Positions 1 to 12,394 of a DNA stretch of 64,000 bases are shown here, piece by piece. The notes below the pieces were generated by a model that did not search any database, had not been told where the DNA came from, and saw nothing but the letters and a program-made list of their open reading frames with translations. Each line of letters opens with the position of its first letter. Within the stretch, counting starts at the first letter, position 1. The position numbers were made by a program, and so were the translations under genes. This stretch comes from Bolinopsis microptera (lineage: Eukaryota > Ctenophora > Tentaculata > Lobata > Bolinopsidae), in the NCBI RefSeq assembly GCF_026151205.1, contig NC_087084.1, forward strand, positions 1,588,312 to 1,652,311. The letters run 5' to 3'.

Positions 1-190
1 TTTTTTAATCCATTCTCTGACTCTAGCTGGTTCTGAACGACTTTTCGAAACCCCAACCCTCGAAGTCTAATCTGATCCCAACCCTAACCCTAACCCAATC
101 CTTAACAAAAACATATGCTGAAACCCTAACAATAACGAGAAATTAGACTAACTTCCTTATACGGTCATATCACGTGATCGATACATGTAC
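1..190. repeat. Dispersed repeat, inverted partner at 41.5 kb
   Basis: Read on the minus strand, this stretch aligns with 41508-41700 over nearly its whole length. Shared blocks include CGATCACGT..ATATGACC, TTTCTCGTTAGGGTTT.., GGATTGGG and GGGATCAGATTAGA. I estimate roughly three quarters identity by eye. It includes a short run of CCCTAA units (about 79-93) that resembles telomeric sequence but is part of this repeat family. No coding potential is seen. The left end lies outside the window. 191-359 shows nothing I can name. Confidence 0.6.
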
Positions 191-359
191 AGTTTTTCGC
201 CAATATCTCGTCAGGAGAGCATTTTAACCCTATGTCATGGGTCCATGGGGCTTGATTCGGAATTAGCGTCCGAAAATACATCGATTGAAGTTGGACACAA
301 CCATCGGGGGCCTTTTAGAACAATCTCGAAGATCGACTGTAGAGTGATTTAGCACGCTC

Positions 360-628
360 GATATTAGTATTACTCGTCAGCCAGCGCTGGCCAGCGCAAT
401 ATAGTTGCGATATTACTCGTCAGCTAGCGCTGGCCAGCGCTGGCTAGCGCTGGTTAGCGCTGGCTAGCGCTGGTTAGCGCTGGTTAGCGCTGGTTAGCGC
501 TGGCCAGCGCTGGTTAGCGCTAGCTGACGAGTAATAGCGCAAAAATTTTGCGCTGGATATCGATGGCCAGCGCTGGCCAGCGCTGGCTATCGCTTAGCGC
601 TGGCCAGCGCTGGCCAGCGCTAGTTCAC
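360..628. repeat. GCGCTGG palindromic array, left
   Basis: About twenty short units built on AGCGCTGG or CCAGCGCTGG (itself a perfect palindrome) occur in direct and inverted orientation. Outer copies of ATTACTCGTCAGC (about 410) and GCTGACGAGTAAT (about 522) are inverted around the block, so a long hairpin or cruciform could form. A related but not identical array lies at 19136-19478 on the far side of the large DNA transposon. It may be a subterminal array of that element or the sequence it inserted into. Confidence 0.85.
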
Positions 629-647
629 TGTAGGGGGTGTACAATAT
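629..647 (+). repeat. Left inverted terminal repeat of the large transposon
   Basis: ACTGTAGGGGGTGTACAAT matches 19117-19135 perfectly in inverted orientation, 18.5 kb apart. The core TAGGGGGTGTACAAT is also 13/15 identical to the right terminus of the MITE at 22282-22877 (TAGGGGGTGCACGAT on the minus strand). Confidence 0.8.
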
Positions 648-1266
648 TCACAAACTACGGCGTAGCGAAATAAAACTTACATCATCTTGTTTGGTTTAAT
701 GAGATCTTTCAGAAAAGTATACATTTGCACAAACTTTTTTTCGATTGGTCACGTGACCTCGCTCACGTGACCCAATGCTAGTGCGCTCGCAGTTGAAATT
801 ATCAGGTAACGGTCTTTATGTACTTCGAAAAAAGAAAAAGAAATCGAGCGCTAGAGTGACACGTCACGTCACTTGCGCTGCATTTCGGAGCTGCAAGTAG
901 GAATAAGATTTCATATTCTTGTTTTGTATTTGTTGCCGTGTTGCAGTTCTTTGTATTTTAATTACTAGATAAGTTAGTGGATTTTAATTTTATAAGTTTC
1001 ATCACCGTGTTTTAACTTTCCTGTCATTGTTGCTAAATTAAGTTTTATGTTTAGCATGATTTGAAGTAAATGTACTTATTATAGTAGCCTTTTTTATTAG
1101 TTTTGCTTTCTGGCCATGGCATTTCTATTGTAAGATATTGACGTTAATTCCTTAGCTTGTGGACCCACATTAATTATATGCAAGACTAGACAGCCATAAT
1201 TACATTATTTATAAATTTTTGGTTTGCTTGTAGTTGTAGGCGCTTTGTTGGCTCCTGGATAGTTAT
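648..1266 (+). other. 5' noncoding leader of the transposon
   Basis: No ORF of note. Two CACGTGAC motifs facing each other lie at about 750-772, and the sequence becomes strongly AT-rich before the ATG at 1267. It probably contains the promoter and 5' UTR of the transposase gene, but I cannot place a start site. Confidence 0.4.
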
Positions 1267-4200
1267 ATGTCTCATCAAGATTTCTCGTTATGGGAAGACG
1301 CCAATCAGGAGCTTTTGTCCATTTGTAAGTCTGATAACGCCTTTAATATCGTATACAGTAAGATGCAGGAATTGTACCCAGACTTTCACTATATGCACAT
1401 GTTTTCAAGTCCTCCTCTTTGCTTTGATCAGTCTTTGGCTAAATTTTCTCCTTTACTTAATGATAAAGAGTACATATACTACCTTCTGCATTTTCATTTT
1501 AAGAGAAGCGCTATTCCTCCTGCTAGTATAAAGTTTGGTCCATTTGTAGGAAAGTACAATAGATCTAGCGCTATACATTTTTCTAGAGATCATTTACTGT
1601 CTTTTCTTGCTGTGTTATTTCAATGCAAGGATATTACACGTGCTGTTTTGGATAAGGTGTGGAATAAGATGCATAAATATCTTCTTAAGTGCCGAACTCC
1701 TGAGTCACGGAACTGTTTCTTTTCTCAGTCGTTCGATATAGCCAACTTTGTAGCCTGCACATGCATAAAGGATTTAGATAATGCGTCTCCGGCTGTCCGT
1801 ACCAAAAAGCCTAGATTGAGTCATAGTACCCCGGTTCAAACTCCGCATAGTTCTAAGCGAAAGCGAGTTAGTAAACCTAGGAGCAGTGTGGTATTCAGAA
1901 ACGTTGCAGTTCAGACATGGCATTCCTCCTTCAAATACGATCTGGTTCGAAAAAATGTCGTGTCAAGCAAAATTAAGGCCAGGCTCATAACATCTGCACG
2001 TTGTCAGCACATTTCATCGACTTTAGAGAAGCATAAGGCCAATAATAAGCAGCTACAGCTAGAAAATGGGATGCTTAAGGCTAATATCGACGTTCTATTG
2101 CACAAGCAAGAACACTTCCAATCTCAGATAAGCTTTAAAGATAAGAGCATCGCAGAATTGCTGGCAGATTCTGACAACCTCAAGGCTAGCTTATGTGATA
2201 TTAAGGCTAAGTTAAGGGATTCCAATAATGAATGCAAAGTGCTCGATGATGAGCTTTGCCAATACCGAGATTTAGAAGCCCAAGTAGATAGAATTGCAAA
2301 TGACCCTGATTTTAAGCTCCGTATTTCTGAGGCCTCTAAATCCTATGATAGAGCAGATGCTGCTGATACGAAACTTTCGAACCAGATTCCTATGCGAAGT
2401 AGTCGCAAATCTATCAATCCTAAGATTGATATTGCGTTGTCCATTTTAAGACACGTTGGTCTTTGTTCGCTAGAGAAATGTTTTGAAACGTTAGTACTTT
2501 TAGGAAATCACGTCTTTGATCAGGAATGGGAGTTAAGTAGCGATGTTTCTAATAAGCGAGCACGTCAGATGTTGCCTAGTGATAGTATTAAAGGTAATGT
2601 ATCAGAATCAGATCCTGGCCCCACTTACCCAAATCCAAGCAGCAGCACGAGCAGTATCCCGGCCAAAAGAACAATGCATAAGATCACTAAGAATACAGCT
2701 CCAACTCAAGGCTATCTGCGTAAGTTTGAGGCCAATGTGTACACGCCCTTAGCTGTTCAGTCTGTTGCACAAGAGCTGAAAAGCCCAAATCTTGTAACAT
2801 CGACCATCATGTATGATGGGGCTAGTATTAAAAAGGGCAAAGTAATGACAGTTGGCGTGGTTAACGCTGTAAATGACCCCGTATCAAGCAAAGTTACATC
2901 GCATTATCGCCAGCTTGGGATTATGGAGATGGTTAAGAGTGATACTGATTCTTCATTCAAGGCTGTAACTTCTACCTTACGTAATGCTGCCGTTCTTGAT
3001 TCTGATACAGTTAGCCATGAAGACGTCCTCAGTTCGACCAAAGATGTATTTTCTAATATCGATTACATTGTAACAGACTTAGGTGGCGAGATGAAGCCTG
3101 TCAGTGAGAAAGTTTCCGAGCTTAAAGTTTCACTTGGTCATGATAGTCGGCCAACTTACATCCATTGCAATGCTCACGTTAGTCCGGCGTTTGATTCTGA
3201 AATAGATAAGGAGTTGCATGCGATTGAATCACTCCTTGATATAAAGCGATATGTTGACAAAGGTTTTAATTCATCTTTCTTTAGTTCAAGCCGCTCATGT
3301 ACTTACACTATGTTGCACGCTCTTTTTAGTATGCTAGGTTCGTCACTATATAGACAAAAAGAGCAATCATGGTCTTGCCAAAAGGATTTTACCGAGTTTT
3401 TATTTGCTAATAAACAACCTCAAGACACTTTCTTTGATCCTAATAGTTCTAGATTCGGAAAGGAGTCTGAAATGTGCTTCATACTTGCATTTAACTTTGA
3501 TAATGTGCACAATTTCATTTCATCGATACACAAAGATAATAGAATGTTTAAATCTTGCGAGTATTACATCAAGTGCCCTTGCTTTATAGAGCTTGTTATC
3601 TCAGTCGCATTGATATTTTATCACATCTATGCCCCATTTTTGGTTGCCGTCGGTGCAGAAACGTGGCTCGGTCATACTCTCCTGACGCATAGTCAGTTAT
3701 TTTCTTACTATCCCAGCCTCAAGCATGACTTAGAACAGCTGACTATTGATCCTAGTTCGTTGTTTACTAAATCTCGTCTCCCTCATTTATCTGATTTCCC
3801 CCAGCTTACTCATAGTTCCAAGGTTCTATATACTCGCATGGCTGATAAGATTTTTGATGATTTAGATAGTGGTATAGTTAACGGCGAGATTGAGAGTAAG
3901 ATGGTTGAGTGGATGGTCAAACTCCTTTGTGAGCGCTTGCTTATGGTTACAGATAGGCAGGTGGATGAGTATTATGGAGGTCCAGATTCAGTGGTTGGTA
4001 GAGAGCTGGCAATAAATCCAGAGAAGATTGATATGGCTGCCACGACCCAGCTGCCTTGTGAGCACAGTGTTGGGACGCTAAGACAAAGCTATCGCCGGGG
4101 ACCTACTGCTAACATTGAAACATTTTCCCAGCACCAGGTAATCAAGAAGAGTCCTTTGTACGAGAAGCTTCTCTCAGGTGTTATTACAGCTGATCAGTTT

Positions 4201-5265
4201 GGCAAAATGATAAAACTGATTAAGAAATCTGCGTCACTTAAGTTGTATATCCAGCACAGAGACGATGATCGCAAGAAGCTTAAACAGGAAAAGGTTCTCC
4301 ACCTGTACGAGCAGAAAAAGAAGCGAATGAAGGAAGTTCGTGATAAGGCTGGGTTGGTTAGTGTGGTAAAGGATCATGGAGGCCCCTGCCAAACAGAGGA
4401 GGATGTAGAGATCATGGTGGGTAGGTATGAAGGTAGGTCTGAGGCTCTGATGAAGGATCTTTGGAACGAGATCAAGTATCAGAAGAAGGTCATTCTCTGC
4501 ATTGGTTCAGCTGATCAGAGTCATGGTGACTTGTTTAAGCAGAGGATTTGGAATCGAGCTACCAGAAAGTATGACCCTGTGCCGTTAGAGCAGCGTATCA
4601 GTAACCTAAAGAGTATTCTCAGGTTACAGTCTGTAGATGGAGATGGGAGTGGTTTAGTGCCTGCACCGGTGATTTCGGTGGATCAGTTCGTCGAGAAGGC
4701 TTCTGCTAGGCACGCAGAGTTGAAGGGGTTTAAGCATCGTGCAAGTGTTACTTCGGGTAGTGATGATGCGGGTGAGCATGATATAGTTGATTTGACGGGT
4801 TCCTTTTATGATGGGTTGGTCGATGAGAAGTTCATAGCAGTGTTCTACAGTGATGACTCCTCTACACCATGGTACCTTGGTGTGGTTGAAACGGTGAGAA
4901 GCAACGATGGGTGCGAACAGTGTGAAGAGTTCTCGTTGACTGTTTTGAACTCATTTGGGCATTGCTTTGTTGTCAGGTTCTGTGAAGCCAAGAGAGGGCC
5001 CTGTGCAACGGATCAGTCCAACTCAGAATGGGAGTTGGATACAAAGGCGCAGCTTTATCACGTCAATGCTTGTCAAATTGTACCATGCAAGGTCAAGCTG
5101 GCTGATTCAGGCGCAGCGATGGTAATCGGTAGTAGAAGCGGTAAACATCCTAAAAAGGGAGCATCTGCTAGGTTATTGTCGTACACTGTGAGCAATACAA
5201 AGGAGATCGATAGATATCTACATTGTAACATTCTTTACTCTCTAATCAATGCCGAGCATAGTTAG
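1267..5265 (+). CDS. hAT-like (RNase H fold) transposase, 1332 aa
   Basis: Single uninterrupted ORF of 1332 codons from ATG at 1267 to TAG. It has an N-terminal helical region, a basic stretch near residues 180-205 (KKPRL, SKRKRVSKPR) resembling a nuclear signal, and a long heptad-like coiled coil at about 250-345. The likely catalytic core runs from about 510 to 960: MYDGAS (D517), VTDLGGEM (D604), HCNAH (C634-x2-H637) and LPCEHSVG (E932). The order D..D..CxxH..E with about 300 residues before the last acidic residue is the hAT-type arrangement. A lysine-rich helix lies at about 995-1030. A small beta-rich segment at about 1188-1245 (AVFYSDD..WYLGVV) looks Tudor- or SH3-like. The exact family assignment is inference. 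The intact length suggests recent activity or retained function. Confidence 0.75.
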   Translation: MSHQDFSLWEDANQELLSICKSDNAFNIVYSKMQELYPDFHYMHMFSSPPLCFDQSLAKFSPLLNDKEYIYYLLHFHFKRSAIPPASIKFGPFVGKYNRSSAIHFSRDHLLSFLAVLFQCKDITRAVLDKVWNKMHKYLLKCRTPESRNCFFSQSFDIANFVACTCIKDLDNASPAVRTKKPRLSHSTPVQTPHSSKRKRVSKPRSSVVFRNVAVQTWHSSFKYDLVRKNVVSSKIKARLITSARCQHISSTLEKHKANNKQLQLENGMLKANIDVLLHKQEHFQSQISFKDKSIAELLADSDNLKASLCDIKAKLRDSNNECKVLDDELCQYRDLEAQVDRIANDPDFKLRISEASKSYDRADAADTKLSNQIPMRSSRKSINPKIDIALSILRHVGLCSLEKCFETLVLLGNHVFDQEWELSSDVSNKRARQMLPSDSIKGNVSESDPGPTYPNPSSSTSSIPAKRTMHKITKNTAPTQGYLRKFEANVYTPLAVQSVAQELKSPNLVTSTIMYDGASIKKGKVMTVGVVNAVNDPVSSKVTSHYRQLGIMEMVKSDTDSSFKAVTSTLRNAAVLDSDTVSHEDVLSSTKDVFSNIDYIVTDLGGEMKPVSEKVSELKVSLGHDSRPTYIHCNAHVSPAFDSEIDKELHAIESLLDIKRYVDKGFNSSFFSSSRSCTYTMLHALFSMLGSSLYRQKEQSWSCQKDFTEFLFANKQPQDTFFDPNSSRFGKESEMCFILAFNFDNVHNFISSIHKDNRMFKSCEYYIKCPCFIELVISVALIFYHIYAPFLVAVGAETWLGHTLLTHSQLFSYYPSLKHDLEQLTIDPSSLFTKSRLPHLSDFPQLTHSSKVLYTRMADKIFDDLDSGIVNGEIESKMVEWMVKLLCERLLMVTDRQVDEYYGGPDSVVGRELAINPEKIDMAATTQLPCEHSVGTLRQSYRRGPTANIETFSQHQVIKKSPLYEKLLSGVITADQFGKMIKLIKKSASLKLYIQHRDDDRKKLKQEKVLHLYEQKKKRMKEVRDKAGLVSVVKDHGGPCQTEEDVEIMVGRYEGRSEALMKDLWNEIKYQKKVILCIGSADQSHGDLFKQRIWNRATRKYDPVPLEQRISNLKSILRLQSVDGDGSGLVPAPVISVDQFVEKASARHAELKGFKHRASVTSGSDDAGEHDIVDLTGSFYDGLVDEKFIAVFYSDDSSTPWYLGVVETVRSNDGCEQCEEFSLTVLNSFGHCFVVRFCEAKRGPCATDQSNSEWELDTKAQLYHVNACQIVPCKVKLADSGAAMVIGSRSGKHPKKGASARLLSYTVSNTKEIDRYLHCNILYSLINAEHS

Positions 5266-5349
5266 TAATTAGGTCTCATAGTCTTACTTAGGTATTCATG
5301 TAACTACGTTATTGATTTATCTGTGCCTTTTCGGAAAATGTTAAATGGT

Positions 5350-5355
5350 AATAAA
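5350..5355 (+). other. Polyadenylation signal AATAAA
   Basis: AATAAA lies 85 bases after the transposase stop codon and before the second ORF, so it could terminate the first transcript. Confidence 0.5.
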
Positions 5356-5572
5356 GCCAGGATGTAATGAATAGCATTTAAAGATATATGTATGTATGAT
5401 CTCGATAAAATGCATGCCTTAAAAACAAAAAAATTAACTAAAAATATTTTAAAATATCAAAAAAATATTTAAAACTTTAAAAAAATTAGGTATCATGAAT
5501 CATGAGACAGTTGACAATGACATGGATAGCCTGAACGAGAGACTGGAACTTAGAGGCAGCACCCGACACGCA

Positions 5573-6771
5573 TGTAGGAACCTCCCGTGGGAGTAACTAC
5601 TAACTAGTCACTAGGTCTACGCAATTTATAGGGCTCCATCCTATAAGAACCAGTATAGGATCTAACTACGCCTGGTATATAGTACTGACTACAAGTCTTA
5701 ATAACTTGCGGTCTAACTACTAGTAGCTAGAGCGCTCTAATGATGACTAGCTTGAGGGTCTTCGGGATCGATAGTCTCCACCAGTATGGTGTTACTCTAA
5801 TTCGCCAAGAACTTGTATCCTCCTGAAACTGTACGAGTTAAGCTTGTGATTAAATGCGGCTTGCTGTGTCAAGGACTCAAATTTACTGGTGGCACTGCAC
5901 ACTTTTAGTAATTGTAACGACTCAACTTTCAATCATAGTCTCAGAGACTTGCAATATAGCAGTTTTAGCAGTTGTAGTGTAAGCGATTAATGACAGTATA
6001 TGAAAAGACCAGCAGAACATCTGGTCATCAAGGTAAGTAGTATCAAGTATCATAGTATAGTACAATAAAATATAGTATCGACCGAGCTAACCGACCTTAG
6101 GATGAGTAGGAGGGGTGGACAGTTGAAGAGCTGGTTCTCTAATCTGCATATCGCCACCGCAGCTTAAAGAGTCGACTTTCCTCAACAAGTCCGGAGATGA
6201 GTCCGATCGCTGGCTGGAGATGAGTCTGATCATCTTCAGTCGCACGGAGGCAGAATCAGGGCGTCATCTTAGGGATAAGGGCAGGAACAGAGTAGAAGTG
6301 AAGAGATCCAGAGGGTCAGTGCCGGAACGATCGGAGGCCGAGTGACCAACTCGAAGTTGGAATAATGGAACTGAGTAGAAGTAGGGAGAAGTCCAGGTCG
6401 TCATCTCGGATAGTCTCCCAGGTTCTGTTAATTTACCGTTTAAACTCAGAGGTCCGATAATTAATTGGTCGTATCAGCTCGGTTTATCTCGTCCTGTCCC
6501 GGTGCACTGAAATATGAGATTTCGCCGTCAGGACACCGGTTCGGGGGCTCCGTGATTGGTTGCTATTCGTACGGTTGCCACGGTGATTGGCGCGCTCCAC
6601 AGTTTGATGGAAGCCTTATCACTGCAACTCTTAATGAGCTTTCATTCGCTCCTAGACAGATGTCCCGTCCGGTCCATCACGGTATGAACTAGGTATGAAG
6701 TGTAAGTGTCAACTCCCAGTGCTCAGTTATTAACTGAGCGACAAAAAGAATAGGGGGCCGAGGTTCTTACA
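5573..6771 (-). repeat. 3' LTR (minus polarity), 1199 bp
   Basis: On the minus strand it begins TGTAAGAACC and ends GGTTCCTACA, short imperfect inverted ends with TG..CA. It appears identical to 13368-14566. The 75-codon plus-strand ORF inside both LTRs is an incidental reading frame. Confidence 0.92.
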
Positions 6772-6773
6772 CG

Positions 6774-6785
6774 TCCCTTTCTTCC
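6774..6785 (-). other. Polypurine tract
   Basis: GGAAGAAAGGGA on the minus strand, two bases upstream of the 3' LTR. This is where plus-strand DNA synthesis would be primed, and it fixes the element's orientation. Confidence 0.75.
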
Positions 6786-7543
6786 AAACTGGCGTCCCGC
6801 CATGAGTCTATCTGCGTTTTTGGAATCGGGGAGTTGACATGGAGATTGGAGGTTGACATCAAGGGTTGCTTGGGAGAGAGATCCATGATGGTCAGGAGTT
6901 GTTGGCCCAGTTAACCTTGGTCGATACATTAATACACTTCTAAAAACGTGGTTTCGCCGCAATAATTTAAGTTAACCCGGTTGTAAATAGTTAAAATAAA
7001 ACTTGTTTTTTTTTTTTACAACAAACATTTCGCCAATTATCTTTTACTTTAGTTCGTAAATAGTTTTCGGCATTAGGCCAATGGTTATTGATGAATGGAG
7101 CTGTGCGGTGTTAAGTGTATGACTTTGAATGACTAACAATATCGCCAACATTTGTTAGAAAAGAAAAGTTACAACTGCAAGTACTAAGGCACGGTTTGTG
7201 AAAAGCTTCTTCTTCCTCATTTATTCAAGCCGAGGGTTGCGACTGGGTGATCGCAGGTAGAGGGTTCCCATGATTGAGAGACCATAACCTGCTTTCTTCG
7301 GGCGGACCAGCACTCGCCCACTCGGAAGAACCGAGATTTAGTGAGTTTGTGAGTGAGTGTGACCTAAGGTTCAACGGTAAAGGAGAGAGGCAGAGAAGGA
7401 GAAAGAGGGAATTGGTTTTACTCATGGAACGCCTATGACCAGGTCGTATCCAGACATCTACTCAGAGGTTTGGAAGTACCACTATTTTAGAGAAAACTAC
7501 CTCCTATTTATAAAAGTCACACTACTATACTCACGCGCCGCCA

Positions 7544-8485
7544 TTACTGGAAAGTTCGTTCTTCGTCCTGTAAGCCAGGGTAGACTGGATGATATCCGCC
7601 TGGGTACATGTATTGCGATGCGTAAGGTCCGGGTAGTGTGCCATCTTGCTGTTCTGCTTGTCCGATGGGTGCTGTCGGTTTAGGGGCTTCCCCTGCATTT
7701 ACCACTAATGATATGTGGCTCTCTGATCTCGGTAAGGTACTGCATCGTTCTTCGCCATATCGTTCTAAGCCGGGGTCTCGGAAGTGCACTCTGGTTGAGT
7801 TTCGCCTGCACTTGCAACACGGTGGGGGACACATATTAGTGTTAGGAGCGACAAAGTCTTTGATCATTTTCAATACCACAAATGCCAGCAGTGTGACCCC
7901 TACGATGCATGCCATTTTAAAGTACTTGGGGATCATTTTGATATTTTGTATGGTGTCTTTAATTATTGGTTGTGCACTCTGCATGGTGGCAATCTCCTTC
8001 TGTCCTTCTTTCAGCTTCTGCAAGTCCTCCTGGAAGTTTTCCACGTCTCTCGCCAAGCTCTCTGCTCCCAGCCCCGGAATTTTGATCATATCCTCTCGAT
8101 CTATCATTGGCGCCATTAGAGGTGGTTTTCGGTACATGATACTGTTGGGCGCCGCATTCTCGGGACTGTGTATCACTATGTTACCGAAGCTAACACTCGT
8201 GGTATTCCGATCCCATTTCACAAATGTCACCTGATGCTCCGGCATTATTCTTTCCGCCACTGATGATGTGGTTTGCATGTGTGGGTGAGAAGTACCTTGT
8301 TCCGAGGATTTGTGGGACACTATCTTTATCGCCGTCGAGTTGGTTCGTAGGAGTAGTCCAGCTGGTGTTGAGATATACGCATCAGTGTTACACGACACCA
8401 AGGGGCAGCTGGAGGTCTTGGTTCGCCGGGAGTTGAGACAGTCGTCAAACTGTACAAGTTCGTATTGAGTTTCTTGGCAGATCAT
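7544..8485 (-). pseudogene. Env-like membrane glycoprotein, C-terminal part
   Basis: Open for 313 codons. Visible features in order: a cysteine-containing ectodomain portion with N-x-S/T sites, a charged helical or coiled segment at about residues 142-185, one strongly hydrophobic membrane span at about 188-210, a cytoplasmic CPPPCC-type cysteine cluster at about 219-226, and a Pro/Gly/Tyr-rich tail. This layout and its position directly upstream of the PPT and 3' LTR match envelope genes of LTR retroelements. The same frame continues upstream to 8797, interrupted by one TAA at 8609-8611, so the gene is broken or is normally joined by splicing. I could not assign an envelope family. Confidence 0.6.
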
Positions 8486-8799
8486 TGCCCTCGCGAAGAC
8501 AGGACACTGCTTTGGGGTTCTTAAAACATACCATTTGCCGTCCTGGAATGTTGCATAAGATGGTGAATTAAAAGCGAGGTCGTAGGTAGTTCGAGCGACG
8601 AATCCAGTTTATCGTATAGCAAAGAACGCCGAGAGTTGTGCTGTGTCCATGTCAGGAAACAGGAGTACAAATCTAAATTGTAGATTTTCAAAATTTGCCT
8701 CGATCAATGTCGCTGTCGCCGTCTGATACAGAAGATGGGGAAATTCTGTGAAGAATTTCGAAGTTTTCGCCAGTTGCCCAGTCGCTAGGTGTCTCACTT

Positions 8800-11700
8800 A
8801 GGAGTTTTGGGCTAGCGAGGTGTATTCCCTTTTTCTTTTTTTTTTTATTACCTGGAGTACTCTGCCTAAAAATAAAGTATTTATTGCCGACCATTGAGTT
8901 GATCACTTCAATAGTGCGGAACCATACGAGGGTAACACATATTTACGAATAAAATCAACAAAAGTTTAAAGCACAATTCAAGTTTGTGGACACATATTAG
9001 TCTTATAATTAAACACGTAAATTTATATATTTGGTATTTGTTAATATATCAATTCCATTTCCACAATCTTTTGTTCAATCAAACTTTCAAAGTGTTCCCC
9101 AAAATATCGTCGTTTTGGAAAGAAACATAACATTTATTATTGTCGAAAATTCGCCCAAGATGTGATCACGTAAAATTCTCGGAAAGTAGCCCAAAAGTTT
9201 GAAATTCGTACGTAAAAGTATTAGTATGTTCACAACAACCATTTTCGCCGTTTGCGTGCCGTAAAACAACAATTTACATTATAACGCACAAGTAGTCTGT
9301 TCGCCAATTTAGTTGACCTGCGCACTTTAAGCTCAGGTTGCTCTACTTCTAGAGTTGTGTCCGCCTGAGGAGCTTCAACTGCTGCTTGTGGTTAATTTAC
9401 TACTTCTAAGTCAGTGGGGGCTGCAGTACCAGAATCTGTGTTTTTTTTTCTATAAGTTTGTAATTTACACTATAAAATGATGGTTTATCATTATGAATGT
9501 AATGACGGCTTGTCTCCGATCACCTTTGCTTACCTTACTACTCACCTTACTTTTTTTTCTTTTTTAAATGTTTTATATAACGGCCCAGTGCCCATATTGG
9601 TTATACTCATATAATATTTCATTAAACTAGGCGCCAACTACCGCTTATTTATCATTATAAATATCATCCCGCTTCAATATCAACTTGGCTATTTCTATAC
9701 CGCCGCAGGCTATTTATATCGCGCCGCAAAACGTGCTTTAATTATCATCGATCTTCTCACTTTTGGAGGAATAAAATAACCGGTCAACCTTTATATACAT
9801 AAACACATCTCCATTTTTTATACCGGTGAGCATCATCATTTATATAGCGCTTTATCGGAATATCATTTATATAGCGGTTCATATGCACGTGCATTTTATA
9901 TAGCGGCGAATTTCAACTTTAAAATGTAGGCGGTTAATCATCAGTTCTATTCTAAGAGCTCTATTCATAAAAGTGAGGTTGCTTTACTACAGTTGCCTAA
10001 TGAAACCTTTTACTTGGTGAGATGAATGGTGAATGGGTGAATTGATAAGTGAATGAATTTGATGTACCTGATGATTACCTCCTGTAGCTAATTAGCTGGC
10101 CACTGTAGTGCGCCCTCACTTATCCTTACCTTACGTTAATATAAGTATTTATAGTATATAGGCCGGTACCGTTGTCGGCCAGGATCGCCGTATTTAAGTA
10201 GTATATAAATTAATTGGTGGTGATTTCATGGTTTATCTTATCAACTTATAGTTATACCTTTGGTGACCGGGACAGTGCGTGTGACTTTGAGTAAACACAT
10301 CTTCTGTAACTCCTCGTGGTGCACAAAACCATTCCAACCTATGTATGTCCCCCTTACGGGTTCCACAAGCCCGACGGTACATAGTTAGACGAAAGACAGA
10401 GAAGCCTTGATTGCCAGATCAAGGACTGCATCAGTAGCAGCGAAATACGGATATACCTTCTCCCTTACAGTCAGCGAGCTGACAACTATCTGACTGTGTC
10501 TTTTAGGCCTTGCCACACCACTTTCGCTATTGCATTCGCTCGCCCTTATTTACTGACACATTCGTACACAAGGTCTCTCTTATTGAGTCTATACTCACGA
10601 TCGCCATTACTTACCAGTTCAACTTGTGCTACACAGGTACTGTTGACATGTGAATCTTGGGTGCCCTATTTAGTTCAGTGACCTGGTTATGTGTCACGTA
10701 CGTTTCCGTACGTGACTACATTATATAAAATGTTTGAGGTCTTTAAGATTATATTTTTACTTAAATGCACCAGCCTGCGAATGTTCATTGAGATATTGAA
10801 TGCAGCCTGACCCGGGTGACGTTAGTAAAGTTGTGTTTAAATGATCCGGCCCGGAGACAAACTTGTTATATTATTATGACTCGGTTCTCGGACTGCGATA
10901 TATATTAAAATTTCTCATTGCTGTCCCTGGTGAGGTACAAATTACTGTCATTATCGGACAGCGCTCCCTATAATTGGCACTCGGAAGGATCAGTTCTCCA
11001 GCTGATATAATTAGCCTGTCCGACTTTATTTTAGAATGTGCCGCTGATTCCAGGAAAGTACCTGACAACTTTAGGGGGACTGGTCGTATTCGCCACGTCA
11101 TTACGTGTTCGCCACTAAAATATGGAACTTTATTCGCCAGACTCCATGATTCATGAGAAACAATAATAATAATATCGGAGCAGACCGTTGTAATCATGCT
11201 AAGAGCGCTTAAAGTTAATTATAGTTATAATACCGTACTTAATCTTGATACACACAAATACACTTCTTTCATTGCGTACATTTTACAGTTCCACTCATTC
11301 TGATCTGTTTACTCTTCACCGTTAACTCACAATTATTAATTTAATTTGGGCATAGACAGAAATTTTGGCAATCTACCCGTCAATATTTGTGCAAATGCCT
11401 TGGAGTTAATAATAATATGGCTGGTACGTTAACTCCGTTCATATTGTGCCCGTTACATTGGTCTTAAATGCAAGTTTTATAAAAATCAAAAACTATCAGA
11501 GTTTAGTTAATTGAAACTTTTAGTAATTCAACGGTCGCTTTTGCTAAAATGACCTTATGAATTTGGTCAAGGAGGGTGTATATTAGTCAACAAATTTTGT
11601 TAAATTTTTAGTAGTCCTCGTTTACTAGTGTACTGTAATGTTATACAAATTGTACTGTGGAAAATGGAATTGACGTGTTACCCAAAAGTGAAAAGTGCTG

Positions 11701-12390
11701 CAAGAAATCTACTTGGATCAATGAGGGGGGGTTCGTAGAATATAACTCGTAAAAATATATAGTCCGCGTTTTAAGCTGTAGGTAGTGGTCTCGCCAAGTG
11801 AGAGCTACTGTGTAAACTACGCAAACTAAGGCCATGCAGAATTAATGACTGCATGGTCGTCAAGTAGGTGCTCGCCTTCATCTTTGTCAAGGAATTCAAG
11901 AAACTTAAAGGAATATTTTGCCCTGTTTAAAAACAAGTACAGAACTTTAAGGCCATGCAGACTTACCACTGCATGGTCGTCAAAACCTTTCGGCCAGTTC
12001 TGCATACAGCCGCCTTTTTCATTAAACTAACGGCGATCTATATAATTTAGTAGTGTTATTGGTGTTTTATGGTAAAATGTAAGAATGTCCGCAGTTGTTT
12101 AACCACGGACACATCACGCCTATTTAAGTCTAGTTGCAAATAATGGCCGTAAAATATTCGGATAAATAATGTAAAAATTCCGCGTTAATCAGTAGGCTGG
12201 CATTGGACACAGTGCTTTGTCTTTTTGATTGAGACGGGTTCGACGTGATGAATATTGATTTATGAGTAAAATAAAAATAGTGGGGTGAACTGAGCGTGAG
12301 TGAATCAATAAGTTTGGCTTAAGCTGGTCCACTCGGTAACCGTGGTTTGTATTGGTGCCGTTAATTTGAATATGAGCCATATTCGATCTC
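8800..12390 (-). other. LTR-element interior without recognisable pol
   Basis: AT-rich, and no ORF above about 110 codons. I see none of the usual RT (YxDD), RNase H, integrase or protease motifs on either strand. This 3.6-kb stretch occupies the place of pol in a complete element. Around 9570-9930 the words ATATAGCGG and GCGCCG recur loosely. It may be unrelated filler captured between the LTRs, or a long intron-like spacer between a 5' donor and the Env-like ORF. Confidence 0.6.
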
Positions 12391-12394
12391 AGAA

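Noticed and set aside
79-93. Chromosome end, from CCCTAA repeats
   Set aside because: Only about three units, embedded in a repeat that also occurs at 41.5 kb.
6465-6692. 75-codon ORF present twice (also 14260-14487)
   Set aside because: Lies inside the two identical LTRs on the strand opposite to the element; no motif, and duplication comes from the LTRs.
7638-8234. 198-codon plus-strand ORF opposite the Env-like ORF
   Set aside because: Antisense shadow of the minus-strand Env-like frame; no recognisable features of its own.
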